From positions 124,001 to 188,000 of the forward strand of contig CAKKRJ010000004.1 in assembly GCA_919902775.1 (NCBI GenBank): a DNA stretch of 64,000 nucleotides, written 5' to 3'. The notes beneath the pieces are model-generated. The model saw only the letters and a list, made by a program, of their open reading frames with translations, searched no databases and was not told the DNA's origin. Both the position numbers and the translations under genes were made by a program. The stretch is from Burkholderiaceae bacterium. Lineage in GTDB: Bacteria; Pseudomonadota; Gammaproteobacteria; Burkholderiales; Burkholderiaceae_C. Shown here one piece after another: positions 1-7,613 of this stretch (position 1 is the stretch's first letter; each line of letters opens with the position of its first letter).

Positions 1-1600
1 TCATGAACTGCACAGATGTCAGGTCCATGCCCAAGACCCAGCTGTTGATGATCTCCTGCCCACCCAACAACGCAAACGCCGCCGAGAAAATGCTGGAACC
101 CACAAACAGCCAACACACCATGGCACTGGTTTTGGCGGTCAGGTAAACCGACTCACGCAACACCACGTAGTTCAGCCGCCGGTAAGCCGCCGCCAGCAGC
201 AAGCCGCCCAACGAACCCATGGCTGCCGCTTCGGTCGGCGTGGCCAAACCGAACACGATGGTGCCCAGCACCGCCAAAATCATCAAGGCCAGCGGGAAGA
301 ACGATCCCAGCAACATCTTGAAAATTTCAAGCCGCGTGAAGCTGAAATAGGCATAAAAAATCGCCAGTGCCACAGCACAACTGGCCAAACCGATCCAAAA
401 GGCAGTCGGCGCAGGCTGAGCTGCAGGGCTTTCGGCGGCGGCACCCACGGCGGCCGGGGCCTCGGCTTTGGCGGGCTCAATGGCAGGTGCAGCAGGTGCA
501 GCAGCCTCGGTTGAACCTGGCGGGGGTTGCAAGCCGTCGGCTTCGGGCTCGGCCAAACCACCGACACTGTCGGCTTCGCTTGTGGCATCCGCAGAATCGC
601 CCAGTTCTCCACCCATGGCCACCACCCCTTCGACCACCTCGGGCGGTATGGGAGCCGTCACCTTGAAATAGATGGCTCCCATGATCAACGCCACCGACAA
701 GGCCGGCAACAAGGCGATGCCCAAATGGTTGAGCAACTCGCGCAAAGGCACGGCCGCATTGCGCTTGCCCTTGATGGCGCCGATCAGGCCAGGCAATACG
801 GTGCTGCTGACTTCTTTGGACACCACCTGCGCAAAAGCAGGCAAGGGCACGATCCGGTCTTCGGCCGACATGGGCGGTGCCATGTGGGGCTTGACCTTGG
901 CAATCACCACCACATACAGCACATACAAAGTGGCCAACATGATGCCGGGGAAAAACGCCCCGGCATACAGTTTGACCACCGACACGCCAGCGGTCGCGCC
1001 ATAAACAATCAGCATGACCGAAGGCGGAATCAAAATCCCGAGACAGCCGCCGGCCGTGATGGCACCGGCTGACAATTGCACGCTGTAGCCCGCGCGCAGC
1101 ATGGCCGGCAGCGCCAGCAAACCCATCAGTGTGACCACAGCCCCCACGATGCCGGTGGCGGTCGCAAAAATGGCACAGGTCACGATGGTGGCCACCGCCA
1201 AGGAGCCAGGCACGCGGGCCATGGCCAGGTGCATGCTTTTGAACAATTTTTCGATCAGGTTGGCGCGTTCAATCAGATACCCCATGAACACGAACAAGGG
1301 GATCGAGATCAGCACATCATTCGACATGACCGAGTAGGCACGCTGAACCATCAGGTCCAGCGTTTGGTTCACCGCCAGATCGGGGTTTTGACTCCGATAA
1401 GCAATCCAGGCGAAGATCATGCCCATGCCCATCAGGGTGAATGCGGTGGGGAAACCCAACATGATCGCCACCACCACCAAGGCCAGCATCAACAAGCCCA
1501 GATGACCGTTGGACATCTCAGAAGGTGAGGGCAGCAAAACAAAGGCCGACAACACGACCAAGGCCATGATCGTCAGGCCAAACCAGACTTCTTTTTTCAT
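1..1600 (-). CDS. dctM: TRAP transporter large permease, DctM family (3' end cut by window)
   Basis: This is the large membrane subunit of a tripartite ATP-independent periplasmic transporter, which drives substrate uptake with an ion gradient. Reading leftward from the ATG at 1600 gives MKKEVWFGL followed by many hydrophobic segments and the typical DctM stretches GFPTAFTLMGMG, FVFMGYLIERA and GCLGILIPPSVMLIVYG. The reading frame is open to base 1, so the C-terminus is missing. The start overlaps the dctQ stop (ATGA), which indicates translational coupling. Between two membrane blocks, about residues 315-398, there is an acidic and then Ala/Pro-rich low-complexity linker that is unusual for the family. 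The substrate cannot be read from the sequence. Confidence 0.92.
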   Translation of the reverse strand, partial: MKKEVWFGLTIMALVVLSAFVLLPSPSEMSNGHLGLLMLALVVVAIMLGFPTAFTLMGMGMIFAWIAYRSQNPDLAVNQTLDLMVQRAYSVMSNDVLISIPLFVFMGYLIERANLIEKLFKSMHLAMARVPGSLAVATIVTCAIFATATGIVGAVVTLMGLLALPAMLRAGYSVQLSAGAITAGGCLGILIPPSVMLIVYGATAGVSVVKLYAGAFFPGIMLATLYVLYVVVIAKVKPHMAPPMSAEDRIVPLPAFAQVVSKEVSSTVLPGLIGAIKGKRNAAVPLRELLNHLGIALLPALSVALIMGAIYFKVTAPIPPEVVEGVVAMGGELGDSADATSEADSVGGLAEPEADGLQPPPGSTEAAAPAAPAIEPAKAEAPAAVGAAAESPAAQPAPTAFWIGLASCAVALAIFYAYFSFTRLEIFKMLLGSFFPLALMILAVLGTIVFGLATPTEAAAMGSLGGLLLAAAYRRLNYVVLRESVYLTAKTSAMVCWLFVGSSIFSAAFALLGGQEIINSWVLGMDLTSVQFM

Positions 1601-2235
1601 TTGTGATTTCCCTTGCCTGTCACCAGCACATCAAGTTTGGCGATGTCTTCGTCTTTGACGTTGACCATTTCCTTGAGTTTTTCAACATCCACCTCGTCCA
1701 CGTCGTCGCCACGGGAAGGCCATTCACCTTGCTTGATGCACACGATGCACCGCACGATTTCAACCAACCCCTGGGCCAGCAAGAAAGCCCCCGCAATGGG
1801 CAAAATGGTTTTAAAAGGATAGACCGGAGGACCGTTGGCCGTGATGTTGGAGTGCTCGTTGATGGCCCAGGATTCGGCTGCAAAACCATAGCCGGCCCAG
1901 GCCAGCGCGAACACACCTGGAATAAAAAACAGAATGTAGAGGGCCAGGTCCAACCAGGCTTGCAAGCGCGGCGGGAAAAATCCGTACAGCACATCGCCGC
2001 GCACATGGCCATTCTTGGACAGCGTGTAGGCACCGGCCATCATGAACAAAGAGCCATACAACATGCTCATCACGTCGAAGGCCCAAGGGTGAGGGTCATC
2101 CAGGGCGTAACGCGAAAAGACCTCCCATGAAATCAGCAAGGTCAACGCCACGATCAGCCAGGAGAAAAACTGACCAATCCATGTGCTGACTTTATCGATG
2201 AAAAGCAATAAATTTTGCATAGGGAACCACATCAA
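1597..2235 (-). CDS. dctQ: TRAP transporter small permease, DctQ family
   Basis: This is the small membrane subunit that pairs with DctM in the inner membrane. The protein has up to 212 residues and four predicted hydrophobic helices (for example FFSWLIVALTLLISWEVFSR and YGSLFMMAGAYTL). It also has the W-E-V-F-x-R and P-x-x-W-x-x-D/E features usual in DctQ (DDPHPWAFDV). A shorter start at MQNLLLFIDK, five codons in, is equally plausible. The last 45 residues are a charged cytoplasmic tail (DVDEVDVEKLKEMVNVKDED), longer than in many DctQ proteins. It lies between dctP and dctM in one operon and overlaps dctM by four bases. Confidence 0.9.
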   Translation of the reverse strand: MMWFPMQNLLLFIDKVSTWIGQFFSWLIVALTLLISWEVFSRYALDDPHPWAFDVMSMLYGSLFMMAGAYTLSKNGHVRGDVLYGFFPPRLQAWLDLALYILFFIPGVFALAWAGYGFAAESWAINEHSNITANGPPVYPFKTILPIAGAFLLAQGLVEIVRCIVCIKQGEWPSRGDDVDEVDVEKLKEMVNVKDEDIAKLDVLVTGKGNHK

Positions 2236-2241
2236 AATGAA

Positions 2242-2271
2242 TCAGCCATCTGAGTGATCCCAGATGGCTGA
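2242..2271 (-). other. Intercistronic hairpin between dctP and dctQ
   Basis: A perfect 10-bp inverted repeat (TCAGCCATCT / AGATGGCTGA) with a 10-base loop lies in the 58-base gap between dctP and dctQ. There is no U-tract after it on the minus strand. It therefore looks more like an mRNA-stabilising or partial-readthrough hairpin than a full terminator. Such hairpins commonly follow binding-protein genes, which need higher expression than the permeases. Confidence 0.6.
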
Positions 2272-2293
2272 TGGACTGGATCAGATCCGAAGA

Positions 2294-3412
2294 TCAGGCC
2301 TTCTTGGCACCAAAGAAATGGTTCACCGCCATGCGACGGCTGATATTGGTGTCCTGGTCCCACTTCACAGCACGCGCGGCAAATGCTTTTTGTGAGGCCA
2401 CGATTTCTTTGAACAAGGGATTCTCAGCGGACTTCTTCTCGAGAATTTCGGTCCAGATCTTGAGTTGCTCTTGCAAGATGGCGTCTGGCGTTTTGTAGAA
2501 CTTGACCTTGTCCTTGGTCTGCAATTCGACATAGTCTTTGGAATAGCGGTCAATGGCTTTCCAGGACATGTCGGCCGAGGCGGCTTCCGTGGCACCGGCA
2601 ATGACCGCCTTCATCTTGGCCGGCAGCGCGTCGTACTTGGTCTTGTTGAACATGATCTCGAAGGTCTCGGCACTCTGGTGGTAGCTTTGCAGCATGCAGA
2701 CCTTGGACACATCGGGAAAGCCCAACACACGGTCAGACGTGGCGTTGTTGAACTCGGCACCGTCGAGCAACCCACGGTCCATCGCGGGCACAATTTCACC
2801 CCCTGGCAAGGCGTTCACGGCCGCACCCATGGCGGTGAACAAATCGATGGCCAGCCCGTTGGTGCGGAACTTCAAGCCCTTGAAATCAGCCGATTTGGTG
2901 ATCGGCTTCTTGAACCAGCCCAACGGTTGGGTGGCCATGGGACCGTACAGAAATGACTGCACATTGCCGCCAATGGAGGCATACAGTTTGGCCAGCAGTT
3001 CGGCACCGCCACCGTATTTATGCCAAGCCAGGATCATGTTGGCGTCCATGCCGAAGGCGGGGCCAGAGTTCCACAGGGCCAACGCGTTTTGCTTGCCATA
3101 GTGGTAACCCAGCACCCCATGCCCTCCGTCCAATGTGCCTTTGGAAACGGCTTCGAGCAAACCAAAAGCGGGCACCACGGCACCGGCTGGCAAGACTTCG
3201 ATCTTCAGATCGCCGCCGGTCATGTCGTTGACCTTTTTGGCGTAATCCAGCGCGTACTCATGGAAGATGTCCTTGGCAGGCCAAGTGCTCTGCCAGCGCA
3301 TGGAAATCGGGCCAGTTTGGGCCTTGGCGACCATCGGGGCAGAGATGGCACCTGCAGCCAGGGCTGCGCCTTTGAGAAGGTTGCGACGGCGTGGGGTTGA
3401 TTTGTCGGTCAA
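2294..3412 (-). CDS. dctP: TRAP transporter periplasmic solute-binding protein, DctP family
   Basis: This is the periplasmic receptor of the TRAP system. The 372-residue product starts with a twin-arginine-like signal (STPRRRNLLKGAALAAGA, cleavage likely after A-K-A). Tat export is common in the TAXI/DctP subgroup that binds 2-oxo and aromatic acids. The body has the DctP features RWQSTWPAKDIFHEYA, GDLKIEVLPAGAVVPAF, LKFRTNGLAIDLFTAMGA and ALPGGEIVPAMDRGLLDGAEFNNATSD. The last of these contains the ligand-binding region. It is the first gene of the dctPQM operon. A 145-base gap separates it from the upstream chaperone gene and probably holds its promoter. Ligand unknown: the nearby box genes suggest a carboxylate such as an aromatic acid, but this is only positional inference. 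Confidence 0.92.
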   Translation of the reverse strand: MTDKSTPRRRNLLKGAALAAGAISAPMVAKAQTGPISMRWQSTWPAKDIFHEYALDYAKKVNDMTGGDLKIEVLPAGAVVPAFGLLEAVSKGTLDGGHGVLGYHYGKQNALALWNSGPAFGMDANMILAWHKYGGGAELLAKLYASIGGNVQSFLYGPMATQPLGWFKKPITKSADFKGLKFRTNGLAIDLFTAMGAAVNALPGGEIVPAMDRGLLDGAEFNNATSDRVLGFPDVSKVCMLQSYHQSAETFEIMFNKTKYDALPAKMKAVIAGATEAASADMSWKAIDRYSKDYVELQTKDKVKFYKTPDAILQEQLKIWTEILEKKSAENPLFKEIVASQKAFAARAVKWDQDTNISRRMAVNHFFGAKKA

Positions 3413-3557
3413 GGTATGTCTCCAATCGTTGTTGAACTTTCAAGCGTAAAAAATTACTGCTTGGTCAATCATTATGCGATTGCACCCCCCCCTGAAACTA
3501 AGTGAAAACCCGAGCCGGGTTTGTCATTTTTTCAACCCTTTGCGCAAAATTTTTCAA

Positions 3558-4184
3558 TCACGCAACCAGATCAAATCCCTGCGACTCCACGCTGATGAAG
3601 GCTTCGGTGAAAGCGGCCACCCGTGCATAAAAAACAGCCCGCGGGTGGGCTCGCAGCGTTTGGCAAAGGGCGGGCAACCACGATTGCACATGCTGGGTGA
3701 AAAAGGCGTGCTGACGGGTCAGATTGGACAGTGCGACATCGTCACCCGCGATCAAAAACCGCATGACTTCAAAAACATACGCCACATGGTCTTCGGTTTC
3801 AGACATGTCGTTGCTGCGGGCCAAGCCCAGTTCGGCCAGGTCGTCACGCAAGCGCACCAGCGGTTTTTCATTCAAGAAACCACTGAGGTAGTGCGAACCA
3901 AACAAATACACCTCGGGTTTGCCCACACCGCCAAAGAGGCTGGTGAATTCGGCTGCAACCTGGGCCTGGCTCAGGCTGCGGGCACAGGCCACCAGCGCGC
4001 GCCAGGGCTCTTCCAAAAACCCACCGGCAGCGGGCGCTTCGGTCACCGCCACTTGCAGCTGGTCCCACAGCGCATCGCCTGGGGCCTGGTAGTACAGCTG
4101 CGACAACAAGCCATAGACTTCGGCGCGGGCGGTTTCTTCGTCCAACGCATGGCTGTGGGCGGACAGGTTCAGGTCTTGGCTCAT
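3558..4184 (-). CDS. TorD/DmsD-family molybdoenzyme chaperone
   Basis: This 208-residue cytoplasmic protein belongs to the TorD/DmsD (nitrate reductase delta-like) chaperones, which bind molybdoenzyme precursors and help cofactor loading. Family features include the all-helical start RAEVYGLLSQLYYQAPGDALW, then EFTSLFGGVGKPEVYLFGSHYLSGFLNEKPL and SETEDHVAYVFEVMRFLI. The last two carry the conserved Y/GSHY and E-D-H-x-A blocks. It is the last gene of the formate dehydrogenase operon, 10 bases after the polyferredoxin stop, so its client is very probably the formate dehydrogenase catalytic subunit encoded upstream. The exact subfamily name cannot be assigned. Confidence 0.85.
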   Translation of the reverse strand: MSQDLNLSAHSHALDEETARAEVYGLLSQLYYQAPGDALWDQLQVAVTEAPAAGGFLEEPWRALVACARSLSQAQVAAEFTSLFGGVGKPEVYLFGSHYLSGFLNEKPLVRLRDDLAELGLARSNDMSETEDHVAYVFEVMRFLIAGDDVALSNLTRQHAFFTQHVQSWLPALCQTLRAHPRAVFYARVAAFTEAFISVESQGFDLVA

Positions 4185-4194
4185 GGCAAAAGGC

Positions 4195-6345
4195 TTATTG
4201 GGGTTTGGAAGGCAGGTTGGTGCCGGTGATGCGCACCTGGTTCTCGTCGGTGAACATGTCCACCACGCGGCAATCGCCGCACATTTTCAGGCGCTCCAGC
4301 GCCGGGCCCTGGAACATGCTGTGCCCCGCCAGGCGGCCCAGCATGGTCTCGATGCCCTGGAGCGTCCCAAAGGGTTTGCTGCAACGGATGCAGGCATACG
4401 GTGGGCTGCCGTGCAGCACGCGGGGCTGCTGGCGCTCGGGCAACAGTGACAGACGCGGTTGCAGCGTGATCGCATCCTCAGGGCAGGTCTTGGCACACAG
4501 GCCACACTGGACACAGTTCTTTTCGATGAACCGTATCTCGGGTTGCAGCGGGTTGTCTTGCAAGGCCGATGCGGGGCAAGCGCCCACGCAGCTCATGCAC
4601 AGCGTGCACTTGCCGCCATCCACCACGACGGTGCCCCAAGGCGATCCGGCAGCGGGCAAGTCCAGCGCCTTGGGGCGCGTGCTGTCGCTTAGCGCCATCA
4701 CCGGGGATTGCGCCATCAGGTGGTCCAGCACCAGTTCGAGGTTGCTGCGTTTTTCAGCCTGGACCGCGTGGCGGGCGGCTGTGGCCGGGCCAGACGGCAG
4801 GGCCACAGCTTTCAGGCTGCGGGCCGCCAGACGCTGCAAATCGGCGTCCAGCGATGTCGGGTTTTTCGCCTCGATCAACTGAAAATGCACCCCGGCGTAG
4901 CCCAGGCCATTCAACAGGCTTTGGGCCACCGCCATTTGTTCCATCAGCGCGGCGCGGTACTGCGGCGCTTCCTCATGGGTGAGCAGCACCATGACTTGGC
5001 GCGCACCATACGCCACGGCCGACAGCCACAACTCCAGACCCATGCTGGCCGTGTGCCACAAGGCCAGAGGGATCACGCGCGCAGGCACACCCTGCATGAC
5101 TTGGAGCTGCGCACCGCGACCCAGCTCGTCGATCAGGGTCTGGCCTTTGCCCTGGCTGTGCAGCAGCAAGGCGGCGTCGCGACCGCCAGCGGCCTGGTAG
5201 GCGCCCAGCAGACTGCGTATTTTGGCGCCCTGCTCTGTCGGACGCGGATAGGCGTAAGTCAAGGCCCCGGTCGGACAGGCCGTGGTGCAGGCGCCGCAGC
5301 CCACACACAGGTGGGGGTTAACCACAATTTGCTGGCGGCTGGTGTCGGAGCTGATGGCTTCGGCCGAGCAGATGTCCACGCAAGCATGGCAGCCCACTTG
5401 CGTGTTGCGGCTGTGGGCGCAGAGCTTTTGTTTGTAGGCAAAGAAGCGGGGCTTTTCAAACTCACCCACCAGTTCACGCACCTTGAGCAGGGTTGACACA
5501 TCTTGTCCATCCCAGCGGAAATACCCTTGGGGCAAGGCATGCGAACGGAACGTGGGCGAAGCTTTGTCACCACGCAAATCCAACACCACATCAAACCGCT
5601 CGGTCTGTGGCCGCGCCTCGCGCGTGAAATCGATGGCACCTGCGGCTTCGCACACCTTGACGCAGTCGCGGTGCGCGCTGCAACGCGACAGGTCCACCTG
5701 GTAATCGAGGCCAATGGCCTGCTCGGGGCAAGCGGCTACGCAGGCGTTGCAGCGGGTGCACAGGTCCAGGTCAATCGGATTGCTGGCGTCCCACGACACC
5801 TCAAAGGCACCAAGCCAGCCCTTCAGGCTATGCAAGCGCCCTGCCAGCACCGGAAAACGCCGCTCCTGGGTGCCCCCGTCCTGGCCTGCGCCCTCGGCCC
5901 AAAGGGTGACCTGCATGGCATCCGACAAGAAGCTGGCAGCACGCTCAGCGGCATCGAGCGCGCCCATGACCAAGACACGGCCCGCGCTTTGGTAAGTGAC
6001 GGTGGGCACCGGCTCGGGTTCGGGCAGCCGGGCGGCCGCCAGCAAGGCGGCCATTTTGGGCATGGCGTGTTCGGCTTCGCGACTCCAGCCCCCGGTTTCG
6101 CGGAGGTTGACGAAGCGAATCGGCGAGATGGCGCCTTCGGTTTGCTCGGCCAGCTCGGAAAACAAGCGCTTTTCCTGGGTACAGGCCACCACCACGGGCT
6201 CGCCGGTTTTCACGGCCTTTTGAAAGTGCCCCGCCTCACGGCGACACAAGGTGGTGTGCAGCGTCAGGTCTTCACCCAGTGCTTTGCCCAGGGTCTGGGC
6301 TTGCAGGGGCATGGTTTGGTTGCAGTTGCAAATCAGGGTGGTCAT
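4195..6345 (-). CDS. Multi-cluster 4Fe-4S ferredoxin associated with formate dehydrogenase
   Basis: The predicted protein has 716 residues from the ATG at 6345 (MTTLICNCNQTM). The open frame extends further upstream, but that part overlaps the preceding gene and lacks family character. At least four 4Fe-4S motif sets are visible: CTRCNACVAACPEQAI, CHACVDICSAEAI with CVGCGACTTACPTGAL, CTLCMSCVGACPASAL, and CVQCGLCAKTCPEDAI. There are additional Cys clusters near residues 6-8 and 660. Such polyferredoxins are found beside NAD-linked formate dehydrogenases in proteobacteria. They may pass electrons or deliver clusters, but the reaction is not established from sequence. It overlaps the DUF3306 gene by 74 bases and is followed closely by the chaperone. 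Confidence 0.85.
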   Translation of the reverse strand: MTTLICNCNQTMPLQAQTLGKALGEDLTLHTTLCRREAGHFQKAVKTGEPVVVACTQEKRLFSELAEQTEGAISPIRFVNLRETGGWSREAEHAMPKMAALLAAARLPEPEPVPTVTYQSAGRVLVMGALDAAERAASFLSDAMQVTLWAEGAGQDGGTQERRFPVLAGRLHSLKGWLGAFEVSWDASNPIDLDLCTRCNACVAACPEQAIGLDYQVDLSRCSAHRDCVKVCEAAGAIDFTREARPQTERFDVVLDLRGDKASPTFRSHALPQGYFRWDGQDVSTLLKVRELVGEFEKPRFFAYKQKLCAHSRNTQVGCHACVDICSAEAISSDTSRQQIVVNPHLCVGCGACTTACPTGALTYAYPRPTEQGAKIRSLLGAYQAAGGRDAALLLHSQGKGQTLIDELGRGAQLQVMQGVPARVIPLALWHTASMGLELWLSAVAYGARQVMVLLTHEEAPQYRAALMEQMAVAQSLLNGLGYAGVHFQLIEAKNPTSLDADLQRLAARSLKAVALPSGPATAARHAVQAEKRSNLELVLDHLMAQSPVMALSDSTRPKALDLPAAGSPWGTVVVDGGKCTLCMSCVGACPASALQDNPLQPEIRFIEKNCVQCGLCAKTCPEDAITLQPRLSLLPERQQPRVLHGSPPYACIRCSKPFGTLQGIETMLGRLAGHSMFQGPALERLKMCGDCRVVDMFTDENQVRITGTNLPSKPQ

Positions 6346-6958
6346 GTTCTGGCGGCGCAAATGGGAGGTTGGAGGCCTGCAGTGCCGGTATGGTGGGCGA
6401 TTGCGGCGACTGTGCCACAAGTGGCGAAGCTTCCGGCGCATCGGGACTTTGGGCCGGGGTTTCCTGGGCACCACTGGCCGTGGTCTCTGGCGTGGCTGGC
6501 GGGTCTTTGGGAGGGAACAGATTCAACAACTCGGCCCCGACCATTTTTTCAAGCATGCCCGCAGGCAAAGGGTCTGGCACGCTGTAGTCGCCAATGTAGA
6601 TGTCCAGCCCGTCCATCACATTGAAGTGGGGATCGGCGAACAGTTTTTTCATCGCGGCATTGCGCACCTCACCGGGCACGCCCTCTCGCATGAAGGCCTG
6701 GAACTCCGAAGAGGGGGTCAACCGCTGGACATCGTCCATCGTGGGCACAGGCGGCGTGGCCTCGGCCTGCGCTGAACCCGGGACCGGTGTGCTCGCAGCA
6801 CCTGCCGGCGGCTGTGCAATATCAGGTGCAGGAGCTGGCATGTGAACGCCGGTGCGTGGCCCGGACCCCTGGGGCGCTAAGGGCTCGGTCTGCGCTGCCT
6901 CGCTGGGTTCAAGCCCTTGCTTGCGCCGCGACCAGCGGCTGAAAAAAGGGGTACTCAT
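6272..6958 (-). CDS. DUF3306 domain protein
   Basis: The predicted protein has 228 residues from the ATG at 6958 (MSTPFFSRWSRRKQG). The F-F-S-R-W-S-R-R-K opening is the hallmark of DUF3306. The domain core is the middle part, TPSSEFQAFMREGVPGEVRNAAMKKLFADPHFNVMDGLDIYIGDYSVPDPLP. It is flanked by Pro/Ala/Gln-rich, probably disordered segments. No membrane segment or cofactor motif is visible. The start overlaps the stop of the DUF3305 gene (ATGA). The disordered tail runs 74 bases into the ferredoxin gene in another frame. DUF3306 and DUF3305 genes typically sit in formate dehydrogenase loci. A role in assembly is inferred from context only. Confidence 0.85.
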   Translation of the reverse strand: MSTPFFSRWSRRKQGLEPSEAAQTEPLAPQGSGPRTGVHMPAPAPDIAQPPAGAASTPVPGSAQAEATPPVPTMDDVQRLTPSSEFQAFMREGVPGEVRNAAMKKLFADPHFNVMDGLDIYIGDYSVPDPLPAGMLEKMVGAELLNLFPPKDPPATPETTASGAQETPAQSPDAPEASPLVAQSPQSPTIPALQASNLPFAPPEHDHPDLQLQPNHAPASPDPGQSTG

Positions 6959-7512
6959 GCACGGGGCCTTCCGCCCTGGCGCTGGCTGTCGGTGCTGACC
7001 GAGGCCGGTTGCCCAAAACGGTCGGTCAGGCGCTGAAAGCTTTGGGGGCGCTGGCGCTTTTTTTCCTCGGGCACAAAATACTGCTCCGCAAAAGTCTGCA
7101 TCCACGCCACCACCTCGGCGGGGGCAGGCACGGTTTCCACGGTTTCCTGTGCATCGAGCCAGCGGCCAGCGTCGTGGTAGCTCAGGCTCACGGCTTGCGG
7201 CACGGCCATCGGCTCACTCCCGTCTTCGGCATCGATCAGGCGCCACAGCACAAAGTAACACGGCGTGGGCGAAGTGGCATTGAGCCAATACCCCTCGGCA
7301 TCGTCGCTGAAAAGCGCCACCGGCCAGCCCGGGTACAGCCAAAGTGACTCGGTCTGCGTTTGGCGCAAGCTGCGCGGCGCTGTGCCAAACCCGGCTTCGT
7401 GCGGCACCACATCGGCCAGCACCCAGCGCCAGGCCTGCCAACGCGCCATGGGTCCTTGCACGGCCTCTCGGCGCATCAGGACAGCCACATCAATTTGTGG
7501 TCGTGAAGACAT
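6955..7512 (-). CDS. DUF3305 domain protein
   Basis: The predicted protein has 185 residues from the ATG at 7512 (MSSRPQIDVAVLMRREAV). DUF3305 features include the R-R-E-A-V-Q-G-P-M-A-R-W-Q-A-W-R-W-V-L-A-D-V-V-P start, the YPGWPVALFSDDAEGYWLNA block and a later SLSYHDAGRWLDAQETVETVP segment. The longer open frame (to 7602) has no good ribosome site. The ATG at 7512 is preceded by an AAGGG-type site. It lies 101 bases after the catalytic subunit gene and overlaps the DUF3306 start. Function unknown. Co-occurrence with formate dehydrogenase suggests a maturation or docking role. Confidence 0.83.
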   Translation of the reverse strand: MSSRPQIDVAVLMRREAVQGPMARWQAWRWVLADVVPHEAGFGTAPRSLRQTQTESLWLYPGWPVALFSDDAEGYWLNATSPTPCYFVLWRLIDAEDGSEPMAVPQAVSLSYHDAGRWLDAQETVETVPAPAEVVAWMQTFAEQYFVPEEKKRQRPQSFQRLTDRFGQPASVSTDSQRQGGRPRA

Positions 7513-7613
7513 GGACAGCACACCCTTTGGAGAACGATGGAACGTCAAGAACCCAGCACGTGTTGGCCTGACGGCAAGGCCAAAGAGAATACCGTACCAC
7601 ACCGCGCGCAGGG

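Noticed and set aside
527..1072. 181-residue plus-strand open frame at the left edge
   Set aside because: The minus strand is open through the edge and reads as DctM, so this is a shadow of a partial gene.
1..3412. TRAP system as a dedicated benzoate importer
   Set aside because: The receptor ligand cannot be read from sequence and the fdh operon lies between it and the box genes, so it is not claimed.
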